From JAUXFS01 sp963772635 (GTDB lineage: Bacteria; Pseudomonadota; Alphaproteobacteria; Rhodospirillales; Defluviicoccaceae): a DNA stretch of 64,000 nt. Shown here in pieces: positions 1 through 8,244 of the stretch. Positions within the stretch are counted from its first letter, which is position 1, and each line of letters starts with the position of its first letter. Both the position numbers and the translations under genes were made by a program. A model generated the notes under the pieces. It searched no databases. It was not told the origin of the DNA and saw only the letters and a program-made list of their open reading frames with translations. The stretch covers positions 62,001 to 126,000 of the forward strand of contig CAVYYK010000016.1 of the NCBI GenBank assembly GCA_963772635.1, written 5' to 3'.

Positions 1-120
1 GAACTGAACCACGCCACGAATCGATTTCTCCAGGGATTGCCAAACAGATTTCACCCGGGGCTTGTTTGAAACAGCGAACTGAACCGCGCGGCAAATCGAT
101 TTCTCCAGGAATTTCCAAAC
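1..120 (-). repeat. Imperfect direct repeat, 75-bp period, at window edge
   Basis: A 45-bp core occurs at 1-45 and again at 76-120 with only a few differences, so the period is exactly 75 bp (25 codons). On the minus strand one frame is open through both copies and translates as VWKFLEKSI then, 25 residues later, VWQSLEKSI, each followed after two residues by a VQF-like triplet. This frame has no obvious ATG and is offset from the ATPase gene that ends at 185. It could be the start of a helical-repeat protein running off the window, or a non-coding repeat. Confidence 0.5.
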
Positions 121-184
121 AAAACTCAACAGAAATTCTATCCTTTCGAGTGACCTTTTCCAGAAATATGTATTCTCCGGAAAG

Positions 185-1291
185 TCATCCCGTGGCCGAC
201 GATTTCGCAAAACCCGCCGATTTCTCGATATCAATGGTTTTTCCAAGGCCCGAGTCCGGTTCATCCCCAAAGTGGATGTTGCCCTTCGGGTCCTCGGTTT
301 CCGCTGTCGCTGCGCCGGAAACGTAAACGGCGGGGCCTGGCGGCATTTCGGGGATCTCTATTGATTCCGTTGGCGCGCCGGGAAGGCGCTCCATATCCGA
401 AGGACCCACCGGGCGCGCGGTCTTGCCCGCTGAGCGATCTCCAGGCGCACGGCCCCGGCGGCCATTCGCCACTTCTTCTACCATCACCGCCGATTCTACC
501 ATTGGTGCCGTGACGGTTCTGCTGGTCTCGAGGCTCGCAACGACCATAGCCGACCGACAGATGCGGTTGATCGCCAATGGATTGCCTTCGGAATACCGAA
601 TGATTCGATCGATGGCATCCGGCGCAAACAGCTCTGATCCGTCCTGTCCCGCTACTTGCAGGCGGTGAAGGATGAAGGGCTCGATGTCGTGGTCCGGCAG
701 TCGTTGAATGCTGACGCTTGCGTCGGCCAAGCGACGCTGGGTCGCGAATGTGGCGTCGATCGGTTTCTCCGGTGAGTCCGGACAACCGGCCAGCACGATG
801 CTCAGATATCCTCGTTCCTCCGCCGGCAACGCCGACAACGCCACGATACTCTCGAGCGCCTGTCCTGAAAGATGCTCCGCGCCGTCGAGGAGCAAGGCCG
901 AGGGCGCGTTTCCGGTATAGGTCCGCTTCAGGATCGCCGCCAAATGGGTTTCGTCGTAATCCTGACCGACACCTTCGTCGGAAACACCAAATCCCTCTCG
1001 GCATGCGATGACGATATCGTTGAACGACGGGCTGCCGTTGCAGGAGAGAACGCCGGTAGGCGCCAACAGGTCGATTTCGCCGTCGGTTTGCAGCTTCGCC
1101 GCCAGATAGCGAAGCATCACCGTTTTGCCCATCCCGCGCTTTGCGCTGAGCAACATCAACCCTTTGCTCTTGTGGATGCCTGAGGTCAGATGTTTGGAGA
1201 CGTTTTCGCGCGCCGTATCCAAATAAATAAATCGAAGATCCGGACTGATTCCGAAAGCTTCTTCCCGCAGTCCAAAATACTTATAGGACAT
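185..1291 (-). CDS. ExeA/GspA-like AAA+ ATPase with altered Walker motifs
   Basis: The N-terminus (YFGLREEAFGISPDLRFIY) is the classic opening of the ExeA/GspA family of P-loop ATPases, some of which also serve as transposition helpers. The Walker A region is SAKRGMGKT at about residues 49-57, with Ala in place of the usual first Gly. The Walker B region reads ALLLDGAEHLS at about 131-141, with Gly where the catalytic Glu (DEA) is expected. A low-complexity hydrophilic tail of about 90 residues follows the ATPase. I start at the ATG at 1291 because AGGA lies 8 bp upstream; an upstream GTG at 1312 in the same frame has no clear ribosome site. No secretion or transposase partner is adjacent, so the role is unknown. 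The AT-rich 220 bp upstream probably holds its promoter. Confidence 0.75.
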   Translation of the reverse strand: MSYKYFGLREEAFGISPDLRFIYLDTARENVSKHLTSGIHKSKGLMLLSAKRGMGKTVMLRYLAAKLQTDGEIDLLAPTGVLSCNGSPSFNDIVIACREGFGVSDEGVGQDYDETHLAAILKRTYTGNAPSALLLDGAEHLSGQALESIVALSALPAEERGYLSIVLAGCPDSPEKPIDATFATQRRLADASVSIQRLPDHDIEPFILHRLQVAGQDGSELFAPDAIDRIIRYSEGNPLAINRICRSAMVVASLETSRTVTAPMVESAVMVEEVANGRRGRAPGDRSAGKTARPVGPSDMERLPGAPTESIEIPEMPPGPAVYVSGAATAETEDPKGNIHFGDEPDSGLGKTIDIEKSAGFAKSSATG

Positions 1292-1511
1292 ATTCTTTAT
1301 CCTGAGCTCCACATTGTTATAGATTCAAAAAAAAATAAACTTTTACAATTCTTGTATAACAAAGTGGCAAAATTTTTGTTTTCGCGATCTTTCAGGAGTC
1401 CTTCATGTGACTTCATGTGCATCGACAATGCCTAAACCTTGCCGATTTAGTGTCGTTCGCTCACTCAGGCTCAAAGCATAGCCGCCCCGCCACCACCCGA
1501 TTCGGCAGAGA

Positions 1512-1742
1512 TTAACCGTTCTGATCGACAACGGAAACATCTTCGAAGAACTTGCTCAGCCGGTAGTGCGCTTCGGCACTTCCGCGATCGACTTTCGCGA
1601 GCAATTCGTGCATCGCCTGCTCGAATTCACGGGAACTCCGCGTTGGGGGATCGTCGAAGAAGCTCGCGGTTATTTCGACAAGCAATAAAAACACGCCAAG
1701 GACAACGGAAAAAACAATCAGCCGCCGCTTGGTTAAAATCAT
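1512..1742 (-). CDS. Small single-TM protein, unknown
   Basis: This 76-residue protein has an N-terminal basic stretch (LTKRR) followed by one hydrophobic helix (about residues 8-27), then a polar region containing LLAKVDRGSAEAHYRLSKFF, which resembles half of a Sel1/TPR-type helix pair. The expected topology is an inner-membrane anchor with a short helical domain outside or a type II signal anchor. No clear Shine-Dalgarno is visible before the ATG, and the frame is not long, so it may be a fragment of a longer TPR protein. Not recognised as a named family. Confidence 0.45.
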   Translation of the reverse strand: MILTKRRLIVFSVVLGVFLLLVEITASFFDDPPTRSSREFEQAMHELLAKVDRGSAEAHYRLSKFFEDVSVVDQNG

Positions 1743-2214
1743 GACATAAGCCGCTCCGCGAATTGTTGCAAAAAATACAATAAATTACAGGAACTTGTCA
1801 AGGAGGCACCCCATACGGGGCGGTAAAAACTCTCGTGTATCGGTTGAATCACAATAATATTGGCCAAAACTTGCAATCATAGATAGACAGAGAGGGGTTG
1901 CCCGGTGGCATCGGGCTCGGGTCGTCATGAAAGCGAGTTCCCACCGCGGGAGAGTTGACCCGAGCCGTCACCGCCGTTCTTCCCACGTCATTATAGGCCA
2001 GATTCTAAGAGGGAATCCATTGCCGACGTCGGAAAGCCGGTTGATTCGGCGATGACGGCAGGGGCGGTCGATCGCCATCGGCGAAACGCAGAAACCTCGA
2101 TGACAATTGCTTGACACGCGGGATCGCGGGTGCATTGTCGATTGCCCCCATGGGACGTCTCGGTTCGCGCTCGAGACCTCGGGCCACCGACCCAACGCCG
2201 ACATCGAGGAAACC
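1743..2214. other. 472-bp intergenic leader with a structured element
   Basis: No credible gene is seen. The left part (1743-1880) is AT-rich relative to its surroundings. The right part holds a 10-bp perfect inverted repeat (separate entry). Codons upstream of 2215 are open in the aminotransferase frame only by chance; the GAGGA ribosome site directly before the ATG at 2215 marks the true start. Confidence 0.5.
1914..1966. repeat. Long inverted repeat with nested stem
   Basis: GGCTCGGGTC at 1914-1923 is perfectly complementary to GACCCGAGCC at 1957-1966. The 33-bp interior carries a second short pair (TCCC and GGGA around ACCGC). There is no T-run after it, so it is not a standard terminator for rightward transcription. 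It lies about 250 bp before the aminotransferase start and could be a leader structure or a protein-binding site; I could not match it to a known riboswitch. Confidence 0.5.
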
Positions 2215-3602
2215 ATGCCCTTTGATCTTCAGAAGCTCGTTGCCGAACGTCGGGCCGAGAAGTTCTCGCTGTTCGACCGGCATCTCAATTCCCAGCTTCT
2301 GCGCGTGCTCAAGACCATCGGGTTCGATGCCGATTACGTCAGCGCCGAGGGCCCCTATCTGTTCGACGGCGACGGCAACCGCTATCTCGACCTGCTCAGC
2401 GGTTTCGGCGTGTTCACCATGGGCCGCAACCACCCGACGGTGATCGCCGCCCTCGAACAGGTGCTGCACGGCAAATTCGCCGGCATGGTGCAGCTCGATG
2501 TCTCGCTGCTCGCCGGGCTGCTCGCCGAGCGGCTGGCGGCGCGGATGCCGGGGCTCGACAAGCTGTTCTTCTGCAATTCCGGCGCCGAGGCGGTGGAGGC
2601 GGCGATCAAGTTCAGCCGCACCGCCACCCGGCGGACGAAGATCGTCTACTGCGACCACGCCTATCACGGCCTGACCTACGGCGCGCTATCACTGACCGGT
2701 GACGACCTCTTTCGCAATGGCTTCGGTCCGCTGGTCGGCGACTGCGTCAAAATCCCTTTCGACGACCTCGATGCCCTCGAACGGGTGCTCGCCGCCGGTG
2801 ATGTTGCGGCCTTCGTCGTCGAGCCGATCCAGGGCAAGGGCGTCAACATCCCGGGCGACAGCTACCTTCCGGAGGCCCGGCGGTTGTGCACGAAATACCG
2901 CGCCCTGCTGGTTGCCGACGAAATCCAGACCGGCATGGGCCGCACCGGCCGGTTCTACGCCTGCGAGCACTGGGGCGTCGAACCGGACATCGCGCTGCTC
3001 GCCAAGGCGCTGTCGGGCGGCTTTGTTGCGGTCGGCGCCGTGGCGATGCGCAAATGGATCTTCGACAAGGTGTTCGACCGCATGGACCGGGCCGTCGTCC
3101 ACGGCTCGACCTTCTCCAAGAACGACATGGCGATGGCCGCCGGCCTCGCCAGCCTCGCCGTCCTCGACGAGGAACGGTTGATCGAGCGCGCCGCCGACAC
3201 CGGCGAGCGGCTGATCGACGGCCTGCGCCAACGCCTCGGCGGCTTCGAGTTCGTCAAGGCGGTGCGCGGCAAGGGGATGATGATCGCCATCGAATTCGGC
3301 CCGCCCAAAAGCCTCAAGCTCAAGGCGGCCTATGCGCTGATGGAGCAGGCCAACAAGGGGTTGTTCTGCCAGCTGATCCTGGTGCCGCTGTTCCAGAACC
3401 ACCGCATCCTCGCCCAGGTCGCAGGCCCCAACATGCCGGTGATCAAGCTGCTCCCCCCCTCGTCATCAACGACGAGGACGTCGCCTGGATCGAAACCGCC
3501 TTCGAGGACGCCGTCCGCGAGAGCCACAGCCTCGGCGCCGTCTGGGACTTGGGGCGCACCCTCGCCGGCCAAGCCCGAAAATCCCGCCCCGGCGCGGCGT
3601 GA
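2215..3602 (+). CDS. Class III PLP aminotransferase, frameshifted near the C-terminus
   Basis: A fold-type I, class III (acetylornithine/ornithine-like) aminotransferase that moves an amino group between an omega-amine or amino acid and a keto acid. Visible signatures are FCNSGAEAVEAA for cofactor phosphate binding, VADEIQTGMGRTG with the Asp that contacts the pyridine nitrogen, and LLAKALSGG with the lysine that forms the Schiff base. The start ATG at 2215 has GAGGA just upstream. In a run of seven Cs at 3453-3459 one C appears to be missing: restoring it continues as LLPPLVINDEDVAWIETAF and ends at the TGA at 3602, giving about 462 residues, normal for the family. Uncorrected, the frame runs on through the next gene and looks like a 618-residue fusion. 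HpnO-type hopanoid aminotransferases share this general organisation, but the substrate is not determined. Confidence 0.85.
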
Positions 3603-3711
3603 GGGTTGCTACTGCCCATTAGTTGAACGGCTCTCAAAGGAAATCGTTGCCGTCGGCGTCGTCGCGGCGTATCCTTGGAGGAAGGGTTGCTGCTTTCGGA
3701 GGAATGCTGCC

Positions 3712-3963
3712 ATGCCGCTGAACGTCAAGAACGACGAGGCGCACCGGATGGCGGTCGAGCTCGCCAGTCTCACCGGCGAGACCATCACCCGGGCGGTCTC
3801 CGAGGCCATTCGCCAACGCCTGGAGCGGGAGCGCCGGCGCCGGGACCGCGAGGCGCTCGCCGACGCATTGCTGGAGATCGGCCGTCGCTGCGCCGCCCAC
3901 CGCCGCCGCGACACCCGCCCCCACGATCAATTCCTCTACGACGACCGCGGCCTGCCGGCCTGA
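3712..3963 (+). CDS. vapB: VapB-type antitoxin
   Basis: An 83-residue protein opening MPLNVKNDEAHRMAVELASL and continuing TGETITRAVSEAIRQRLERE, typical of the PSK/VapB antitoxin family that binds operator DNA and neutralises a PIN-domain toxin. The basic C-terminal half (HRRRDTRPHDQFLYDD) is the toxin-binding tail expected for the family. The ATG is preceded by GGAGGA at 8-13 bp. Its TGA overlaps the toxin ATG (TGATG at 3961-3965), so the two are translationally coupled. It lies in frame with the frameshifted aminotransferase upstream, which can mislead gene callers. Autoregulation by the VapBC complex is expected from the family. Confidence 0.9.
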   Translation: MPLNVKNDEAHRMAVELASLTGETITRAVSEAIRQRLERERRRRDREALADALLEIGRRCAAHRRRDTRPHDQFLYDDRGLPA

Positions 3964-4352
3964 TGGTCATCGACACCTCGGCGCTGCTCGCGATCCTTTA
4001 CGACGAGCCCGATGCGCGCCGCTATGCCGACGCCATCGCCGCGGCGGAACGGCGGCTGATCTCCGCCGCCACCCTGCTCGAGACGGCGATCGTCGTCGAC
4101 AACCAGGCCGGGGCCGCCGCAGGCCGCCAACTCGACGCCCTGGTCGAACGGGCGCGGATCACGATGGTGCCGGTCGGCGAAGACCACGTCCGCATCGCCC
4201 GCCAGGCCTATCTCGACTTCGGCAAGGGCAACCACCCCGCCGGCCTCAACTTCGGCGACTGTTTCGCCTACGCCCTCAGCCAAGCGTCGGGAGAACCGCT
4301 GCTCTACAAGGGCGACGACTTCGCCCGCACCGATGTCGCGGCGGCGGTGTAA
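3963..4352 (+). CDS. vapC: VapC-type PIN-domain ribonuclease toxin
   Basis: A 129-residue PIN-domain protein starting MVIDTSALLAIL. The acidic metal-binding set is complete: D4, E40 (LLET), D99 (NFGDCFAYALS) and the late Asp in YKGDDFARTDV. Such toxins cleave tRNA or rRNA when the labile antitoxin is lost. Length and motif spacing are normal. The start overlaps the VapB stop by one base. The pair forms a two-gene operon in an otherwise eroded region close to an IS element. Confidence 0.93.
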   Translation: MVIDTSALLAILYDEPDARRYADAIAAAERRLISAATLLETAIVVDNQAGAAAGRQLDALVERARITMVPVGEDHVRIARQAYLDFGKGNHPAGLNFGDCFAYALSQASGEPLLYKGDDFARTDVAAAV

Positions 4353-4574
4353 AGGCATGTGGCTGTGACGGTACCGGCTTGCCGACGGCTTATACGGGAA
4401 ACGGACTCACTCTCGCCGGCAGAGCCGGCAAATCCCGACCTGGTGCGGCGCGCAAGGTGAGGGACCCGGTTATATAGCCCTCGGCCCTATACTTGTATGT
4501 TGACTCCGGTTTTGTCCGTTTATGGTCAGGCTATTGGGCACCTAGTGCTCAATTCGAACACGCTGGAGTGGAAA

Positions 4575-4991
4575 ATGGACACGTACACCAAAGCTATCCT
4601 CGCGATCATCGCAGCGGCGCTCGTCGGCATCAACTTTCAGATGTTTCGTCCGGACCCGGCAAAAGCTGGGCTATTTGATGGAGCGCCGACAATCAGCGAT
4701 ATTTTGGCTTTACGGGAAATGAAGGATGCGAAGAAGAAAGAAGAAGCAAGACGCAGCTTGATGGGGCGCATACCGATCGTGAAGGTGTATGGGACCGTCA
4801 GCGTCGATTCGATTGATGGGGAAATCGGATCATTCAGCCGTTGGCAAGCTTATTTCGCAATGTATCCAGGATGTTTTCGAGGTGGTCGTAGAATGGTGCA
4901 GCTTGGCCTGGGTGTGCCCCATCTCCTCGATGACTTCAACGGGGAGCGCCTTTCTCAGGTGGCGTTCCCAGAGGTCAACAAACTTGACTAA
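4575..4991 (+). CDS. Small protein with N-terminal membrane/signal helix, unknown
   Basis: The protein begins MDTYTKAILAIIAAALVGIN, a hydrophobic N-terminal helix that could be an uncleaved anchor or signal peptide, followed by a charged stretch (REMKDAKKKEEARRSL) and a segment with beta character (IPIVKVYGTVSVDSIDG). The ATG at 4575 has GGAG 8-11 bp upstream; a longer frame from 4497 has no ribosome site. The last 50 residues are antisense to the decayed gene at 4834-5290 and look unlike the rest, so the original C-terminus was probably lost when that sequence moved in. Function unknown. Confidence 0.55.
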   Translation: MDTYTKAILAIIAAALVGINFQMFRPDPAKAGLFDGAPTISDILALREMKDAKKKEEARRSLMGRIPIVKVYGTVSVDSIDGEIGSFSRWQAYFAMYPGCFRGGRRMVQLGLGVPHLLDDFNGERLSQVAFPEVNKLD

Positions 4992-5290
4992 TTCGGGGAA
5001 AAACGGGCGTGTTTCGGGTTCCGCCAACCAAAATTTATCCCGAAAGATGTTAATTATTTGTCGGTAGGTCGGGAGCGACTTAACCGTGAAGGTGGTGTTA
5101 TCGTCTTCGATGATAGCAGCGAATTCTCGGAAATCGCTCTTTCGATAGGCGCTGGCTCTCCTCGACACTCACTTGGTGGCCCTTTTTCGACATTCGACGC
5201 CATGCTTTGTCTGCGGCGTCCTGGACACGAACTCGCAAGATGCTATCGGACTAATCTCTGCGCGCAAACCAACAAGCGGACCGTAAAACT
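4834..5290 (-). pseudogene. Decayed hypothetical gene, 3 indels, next to the IS element
   Basis: Minus-strand reading gives one continuous protein only if frames are switched three times. It opens EFYGPLVGLRAEI at the IS edge, moves to LRVRVQDAADKAWRRMSKKG, then after 5170 to SRRASAYRKSDFREFAA and on through FTVKSLPTYRQIINIF and LWERHLRKALPVEVIEEM, and finally, after one missing T near 4898, FYDHLENILDTLRNKLANG and stop at 4834. Each piece is clearly protein-like and the pieces abut, so I read this as the C-terminal part of one gene that lost its N-terminus. The stretch from the GTG at 5168 could still be expressed as a shorter protein. Family not recognised. Confidence 0.6.
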
Positions 5291-5314
5291 CCTCTAGCCC
5301 GAAGTTTTCATTAT
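5291..5314 (+). repeat. IS left inverted repeat
   Basis: Reads CCTCTAGCCCGAAGTTTTCA and on to 5314. It matches the complement of 7239-7262 at 22 of 24 positions. It lies 60 bp beyond the transposase stop. Confidence 0.65.
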
Positions 5315-5374
5315 GGGCATCAGCAAGTGCCTGATCCGACTTGGTAAAGTCGGGTGAGGGTGGCCGCGTACTGA

Positions 5375-7120
5375 CTACAATCCGAGCCCGACGCCGAGCA
5401 ATTCGAAGGCGCGGGCCTGGAGGGGTGTCGGCTTGGTCGGCAGCTCGAAGCGGTATTTCGGATTGCTGGGTAGGCTGACCTTGTTGAGGCAGACGGTGGC
5501 GAGATCGTTGAGCAGGCTGCGGAAGCTATGCACCGGCAGGCCGTCGTCGGTACGGCGGGAGGTTACTTTCCGCTTGGCCGCGGGCGACCGTTCTGCGGGG
5601 GCGACGATGGATTTGCGATCGGCCGCCGCCGCCGCGCGGTCATGGTCGTCGAAGAGGATCGGCGCGAGGCGGCCTCGCATGTGGAACTCGACGTAATAGG
5701 CCAGCATGCAGAGGAGGACATGGGCGCGCACCCGCGGCGCCGTCCAATGGAAGACCGGGCGGATTTCGAGATCGATGGTCTTCAGGCAGCGAAAGGCGCG
5801 CTCGACTTGGGCCAGGGATTTGTAGGCGCCGACCGCCTGCTCCGCCGTGAGGGCCGCCTCCGGCACGTTGGTGCGGATCACATAGATGCCATCGAGACGG
5901 GCTTCGCTGGCGATGGTGTCCTCGGTGCGGCGATAGGTGAAGCTGGTGTCGGTGATGGTCAGGGCATAATGCTTGGCCATCTTGTGCTTATCGAGCACGG
6001 CGCCGACGTCGAGGCCGATCTCGGCCGCGCCGCGCAACGGTGCGCGCTTACGCTCGACCGCCAGCTTGATGCGGCTGAGGTCCCGCTCGGTCGCGGCCAG
6101 CAAGTCGGCGCGCTTGCGCCGGCGCTCGGCCGCCAGCAAGGGATTGCGGCAGACGATCAGCCGCTCGCCGGGATAATCGGGGGAAGCGATCTCGGCCAGG
6201 TCGCGATCGTCGAACAGCGACAATTGCAGCGGGCCGCCGTTCGCCAGCTCCTGGATCTTCGGCCCCCGCAGGGCGGTGATCCAATCCAGTCCCGCCGGCT
6301 CGAGGTCCGCGCGGATCCGGGCGCTGGTGATCATGCCGCGGTCGCCCACGACGACGACGCGATCCAAGCCGAAGCGCGCCTTGAGCTTGTGCACCTGGCT
6401 GGTGAGCGTCATCGGATCGGCGGTGTTGCCCTCGAACACCTCGATCGCGACCGGACAGCCCTCGCGATTGCACAGCAGGCCATAGACGATCTGCAGCTTG
6501 TCGGGCCGATGGTCGCGGCTGTAACCATGCTTGGCCAACGCGCAGCAGCGGCCCTCGAGATAGGAGGAGCTGACGTCGTAAAGGGCCAAGGTGCCGCCGG
6601 CCAGATGGCGCTTGGCCAGGGCGGTCTCGATCCGCTCCTGCTGTTCGAGCAGCCAGTCGAGCGCTTCGTAGATCTCGCGCTCCCCCACCTCGCCCAATCC
6701 CAACCGTTCCCCCAGGCTGGAGGCCGCCGTCTGCGGATTGAGCGCCCGCACCGTCGCCAGCTTGGAGGCCGGCGCGATCATCCGGTTGACGATGAGCGCC
6801 ATCACCAGATCGCGAGAGCGCCGGCCCGCCGGGCCACCACGGCGTTCGGTCAACAGCTTCGGCAAGCCCAGCAGCGCGGCCGTGCCGAGAACGGCGGCGA
6901 CATGGCCATGGGGCAAGGAGCGGCTGATGGTCAGCGCCTCATCCGCCGTGGCCAGCGCCACACCGCCCCGCAACAGCGTGCGCAGGCCCTCGACCAGTTG
7001 TTCCGGCCAGCTCGTCAGGTTGGCGATGGTGCGCTTCTTGACCTTGCCGTCCGCGCGGTAGCTTTCGCGCAGCAGGATCGTCGGGTGCGACTTGCGGTTG
7101 GGAACGGATTCGATGTGCAT
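5375..7120 (-). CDS. IS1634-family transposase
   Basis: A 581-residue DDE transposase. The N-terminus (MHIESVPNRKSHPTILLRES followed by KVKKRTIANLTSWPE) is diagnostic of the IS1634 group. Catalytic landmarks are LYDVSSSYLEG for the first Asp, VVVGDRGMITSARI for the second, and the YKSLAQVERAFRCLK block for the Glu (Y-x-x-x-x-x-E type signature), followed by a hydrophobic helix typical of the family (HVLLCMLAYYVEFHMRG). The frame is intact, so the element may still be active. High GC and codon use match the host. Confidence 0.92.
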   Translation of the reverse strand: MHIESVPNRKSHPTILLRESYRADGKVKKRTIANLTSWPEQLVEGLRTLLRGGVALATADEALTISRSLPHGHVAAVLGTAALLGLPKLLTERRGGPAGRRSRDLVMALIVNRMIAPASKLATVRALNPQTAASSLGERLGLGEVGEREIYEALDWLLEQQERIETALAKRHLAGGTLALYDVSSSYLEGRCCALAKHGYSRDHRPDKLQIVYGLLCNREGCPVAIEVFEGNTADPMTLTSQVHKLKARFGLDRVVVVGDRGMITSARIRADLEPAGLDWITALRGPKIQELANGGPLQLSLFDDRDLAEIASPDYPGERLIVCRNPLLAAERRRKRADLLAATERDLSRIKLAVERKRAPLRGAAEIGLDVGAVLDKHKMAKHYALTITDTSFTYRRTEDTIASEARLDGIYVIRTNVPEAALTAEQAVGAYKSLAQVERAFRCLKTIDLEIRPVFHWTAPRVRAHVLLCMLAYYVEFHMRGRLAPILFDDHDRAAAAADRKSIVAPAERSPAAKRKVTSRRTDDGLPVHSFRSLLNDLATVCLNKVSLPSNPKYRFELPTKPTPLQARAFELLGVGLGL

Positions 7121-7238
7121 GACACATCGAATCGCAACCGATTCCAGGAGTCAAGCCAAAATCGTCAAACTTGCATGACTACAAAGTCGCGCCAAAATCC
7201 GCCGATATCAACTCTATTTCAATACCTTATCAGCTCGG

Positions 7239-7262
7239 ATAATGAAAACTTCGGATTAGAGG
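7239..7262 (-). repeat. IS right inverted repeat
   Basis: The complement reads CCTCTAATCCGAAGTTTTCA and on, pairing with the left copy. It lies about 120 bp upstream of the transposase start, leaving room for its promoter. Confidence 0.65.
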
Positions 7263-7514
7263 GCATTATGGGTATCTTACGCAACGGACGTCCCGTCGAA
7301 CGTCCTGACCGACGAGGATCGAATTTTTGCGCCGGCATTGGCGGCGTGATTGGGCTTCAGAGGGCCTCAAAGGACGTAGGCTATCGGTGAAACGGCGTTG
7401 GACGGCCGTCATCGGGGGTTCAGCGTTCATCCGGGGCCGGCGGATCGGGTCGGCGAATGTGGGAGGGCGCATGCGATGGCCAAGGGGCTGGTTCGCTGCT
7501 AACGTGACGGCAGG

Positions 7515-8165
7515 ATGATGGCTCCCGGCGACCCGGCCCGCACGGTCTACACCATCGGCCATTCCAATCACGGCATCGCCGCGTTCATCGCGCTTCTGCG
7601 CGGGGCCGGCGTTACCGCCGTCGCCGATGTGCGCTCGGCGCCGTACTCGCGGCGGCATCCGCAGTTCAACAAGGCCGAGCTGAGTGCGTCGCTGCGGGCG
7701 GCCGGCATCGCCTATGTCTTCCTCGGCGATCGGCTGGGGGCGCGGCCGAAGGACCGGGGCTGCTATCGCGCCGGCCGCGCCGACTACCGGCTGATCGCCG
7801 ACACCGAGGCGTTTCGCGACGGGCTTCGCCGGGTCGAGGAAGGCGCCGAACGGTAGCGGATCGCGCTGATGTGCGCCGAGCGCGAGCCGCTCGATTGCCA
7901 TCGCACCGTGCTCGTCGCCCGTCATCTGCAGCGGCGCGGGATCCGCGTCGTCCACATCCTCGCCGACGGCACCACCGAGCCCAACGAAGCCACCGAGCGC
8001 CGCCTGTTCAAGCGCATGCACCTGGAGACGGCGGATCTGTTCGATGCCCCGGCAGACGGCCGCACTGCTGTGGAACAGGCCTACGACCGGCGTGGCGAAG
8101 AGATCTGCTACGCTGGACCCGCGCCGGCCGCCAAGGGCGAGGAAGGTCGCAGAGACAGGGGCTGA
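7515..8165 (+). pseudogene. DUF488 protein interrupted by an in-frame amber codon
   Basis: The first part (YTIGHSNHGIAAFIALLRG, DVRSAPYSRRHPQFNK, FLGDRLGARP) and the second part (LMCAEREPLDCHRTVLVARH, HILADGTTEPNE) are the two halves of one DUF488 protein in the same reading frame, separated only by a TAG at 7854-7856 (context GAR-ER-stop-RIAL). The conserved CAERxPxxCHR signature lies after the stop, so the upstream product alone would lack it. Full length would be about 216 residues. A single C-to-T or similar change could have created the stop. A sequencing error or rare readthrough are alternatives. The start is ATG at 7515 or 7518, with AGG immediately upstream. Confidence 0.8.
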
Positions 8166-8244
8166 TCCGACCGCGCCGAGGCGAGGGCGGCATCGGCCTT
8201 GTCGAACCAGTAGGAGACGACTTTCCCCGCGTCGCCTCGTTCGC

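Larger units (their letters stand above)
5291..7262 (-). mobile_element. IS1634-family insertion sequence
   Basis: The element is bounded by imperfect 24-bp inverted repeats at 5291-5314 and 7239-7262 (22 of 24 positions agree; outer sequence CCTCTA) and carries one transposase gene. The size, about 1.97 kb, fits the IS1634 family. I see no target-site duplication directly outside the repeats (AAACT on the left, GCATT on the right), so the insertion is old or the flanks have rearranged. A decayed gene abuts the left end. Confidence 0.7.

Noticed and set aside
138..188. An ATG overlapping the ATPase stop (ATGA at 185-188) as a coupled downstream gene
   Set aside because: The frame ends after 17 codons at a TAG at 138-140, so it is not a gene.
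1914..1966. Riboswitch before the aminotransferase
   Set aside because: The inverted repeat does not fit the SAM-II, cobalamin, TPP, glycine or THF consensus as I know them, so I list it only as a structure.
2005..2667. Long minus-strand frames over the aminotransferase gene
   Set aside because: They are antisense shadows; the plus strand has the ribosome site, cofactor motifs and normal length after one base correction.
7141..7262. Short protein beginning MTTKSRQNPPISTLFQY upstream of the transposase
   Set aside because: It lies inside the IS right end, overlaps the inverted repeat and has no ribosome site. The frame comes from the promoter region of the transposase.
5528..7390. A 620-codon plus-strand frame opposite the transposase
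   Set aside because: It is an antisense shadow in GC-rich DNA. The composition is unlike a protein (Arg/Gly/Ala-rich) and the opposite strand encodes an intact transposase with known motifs.
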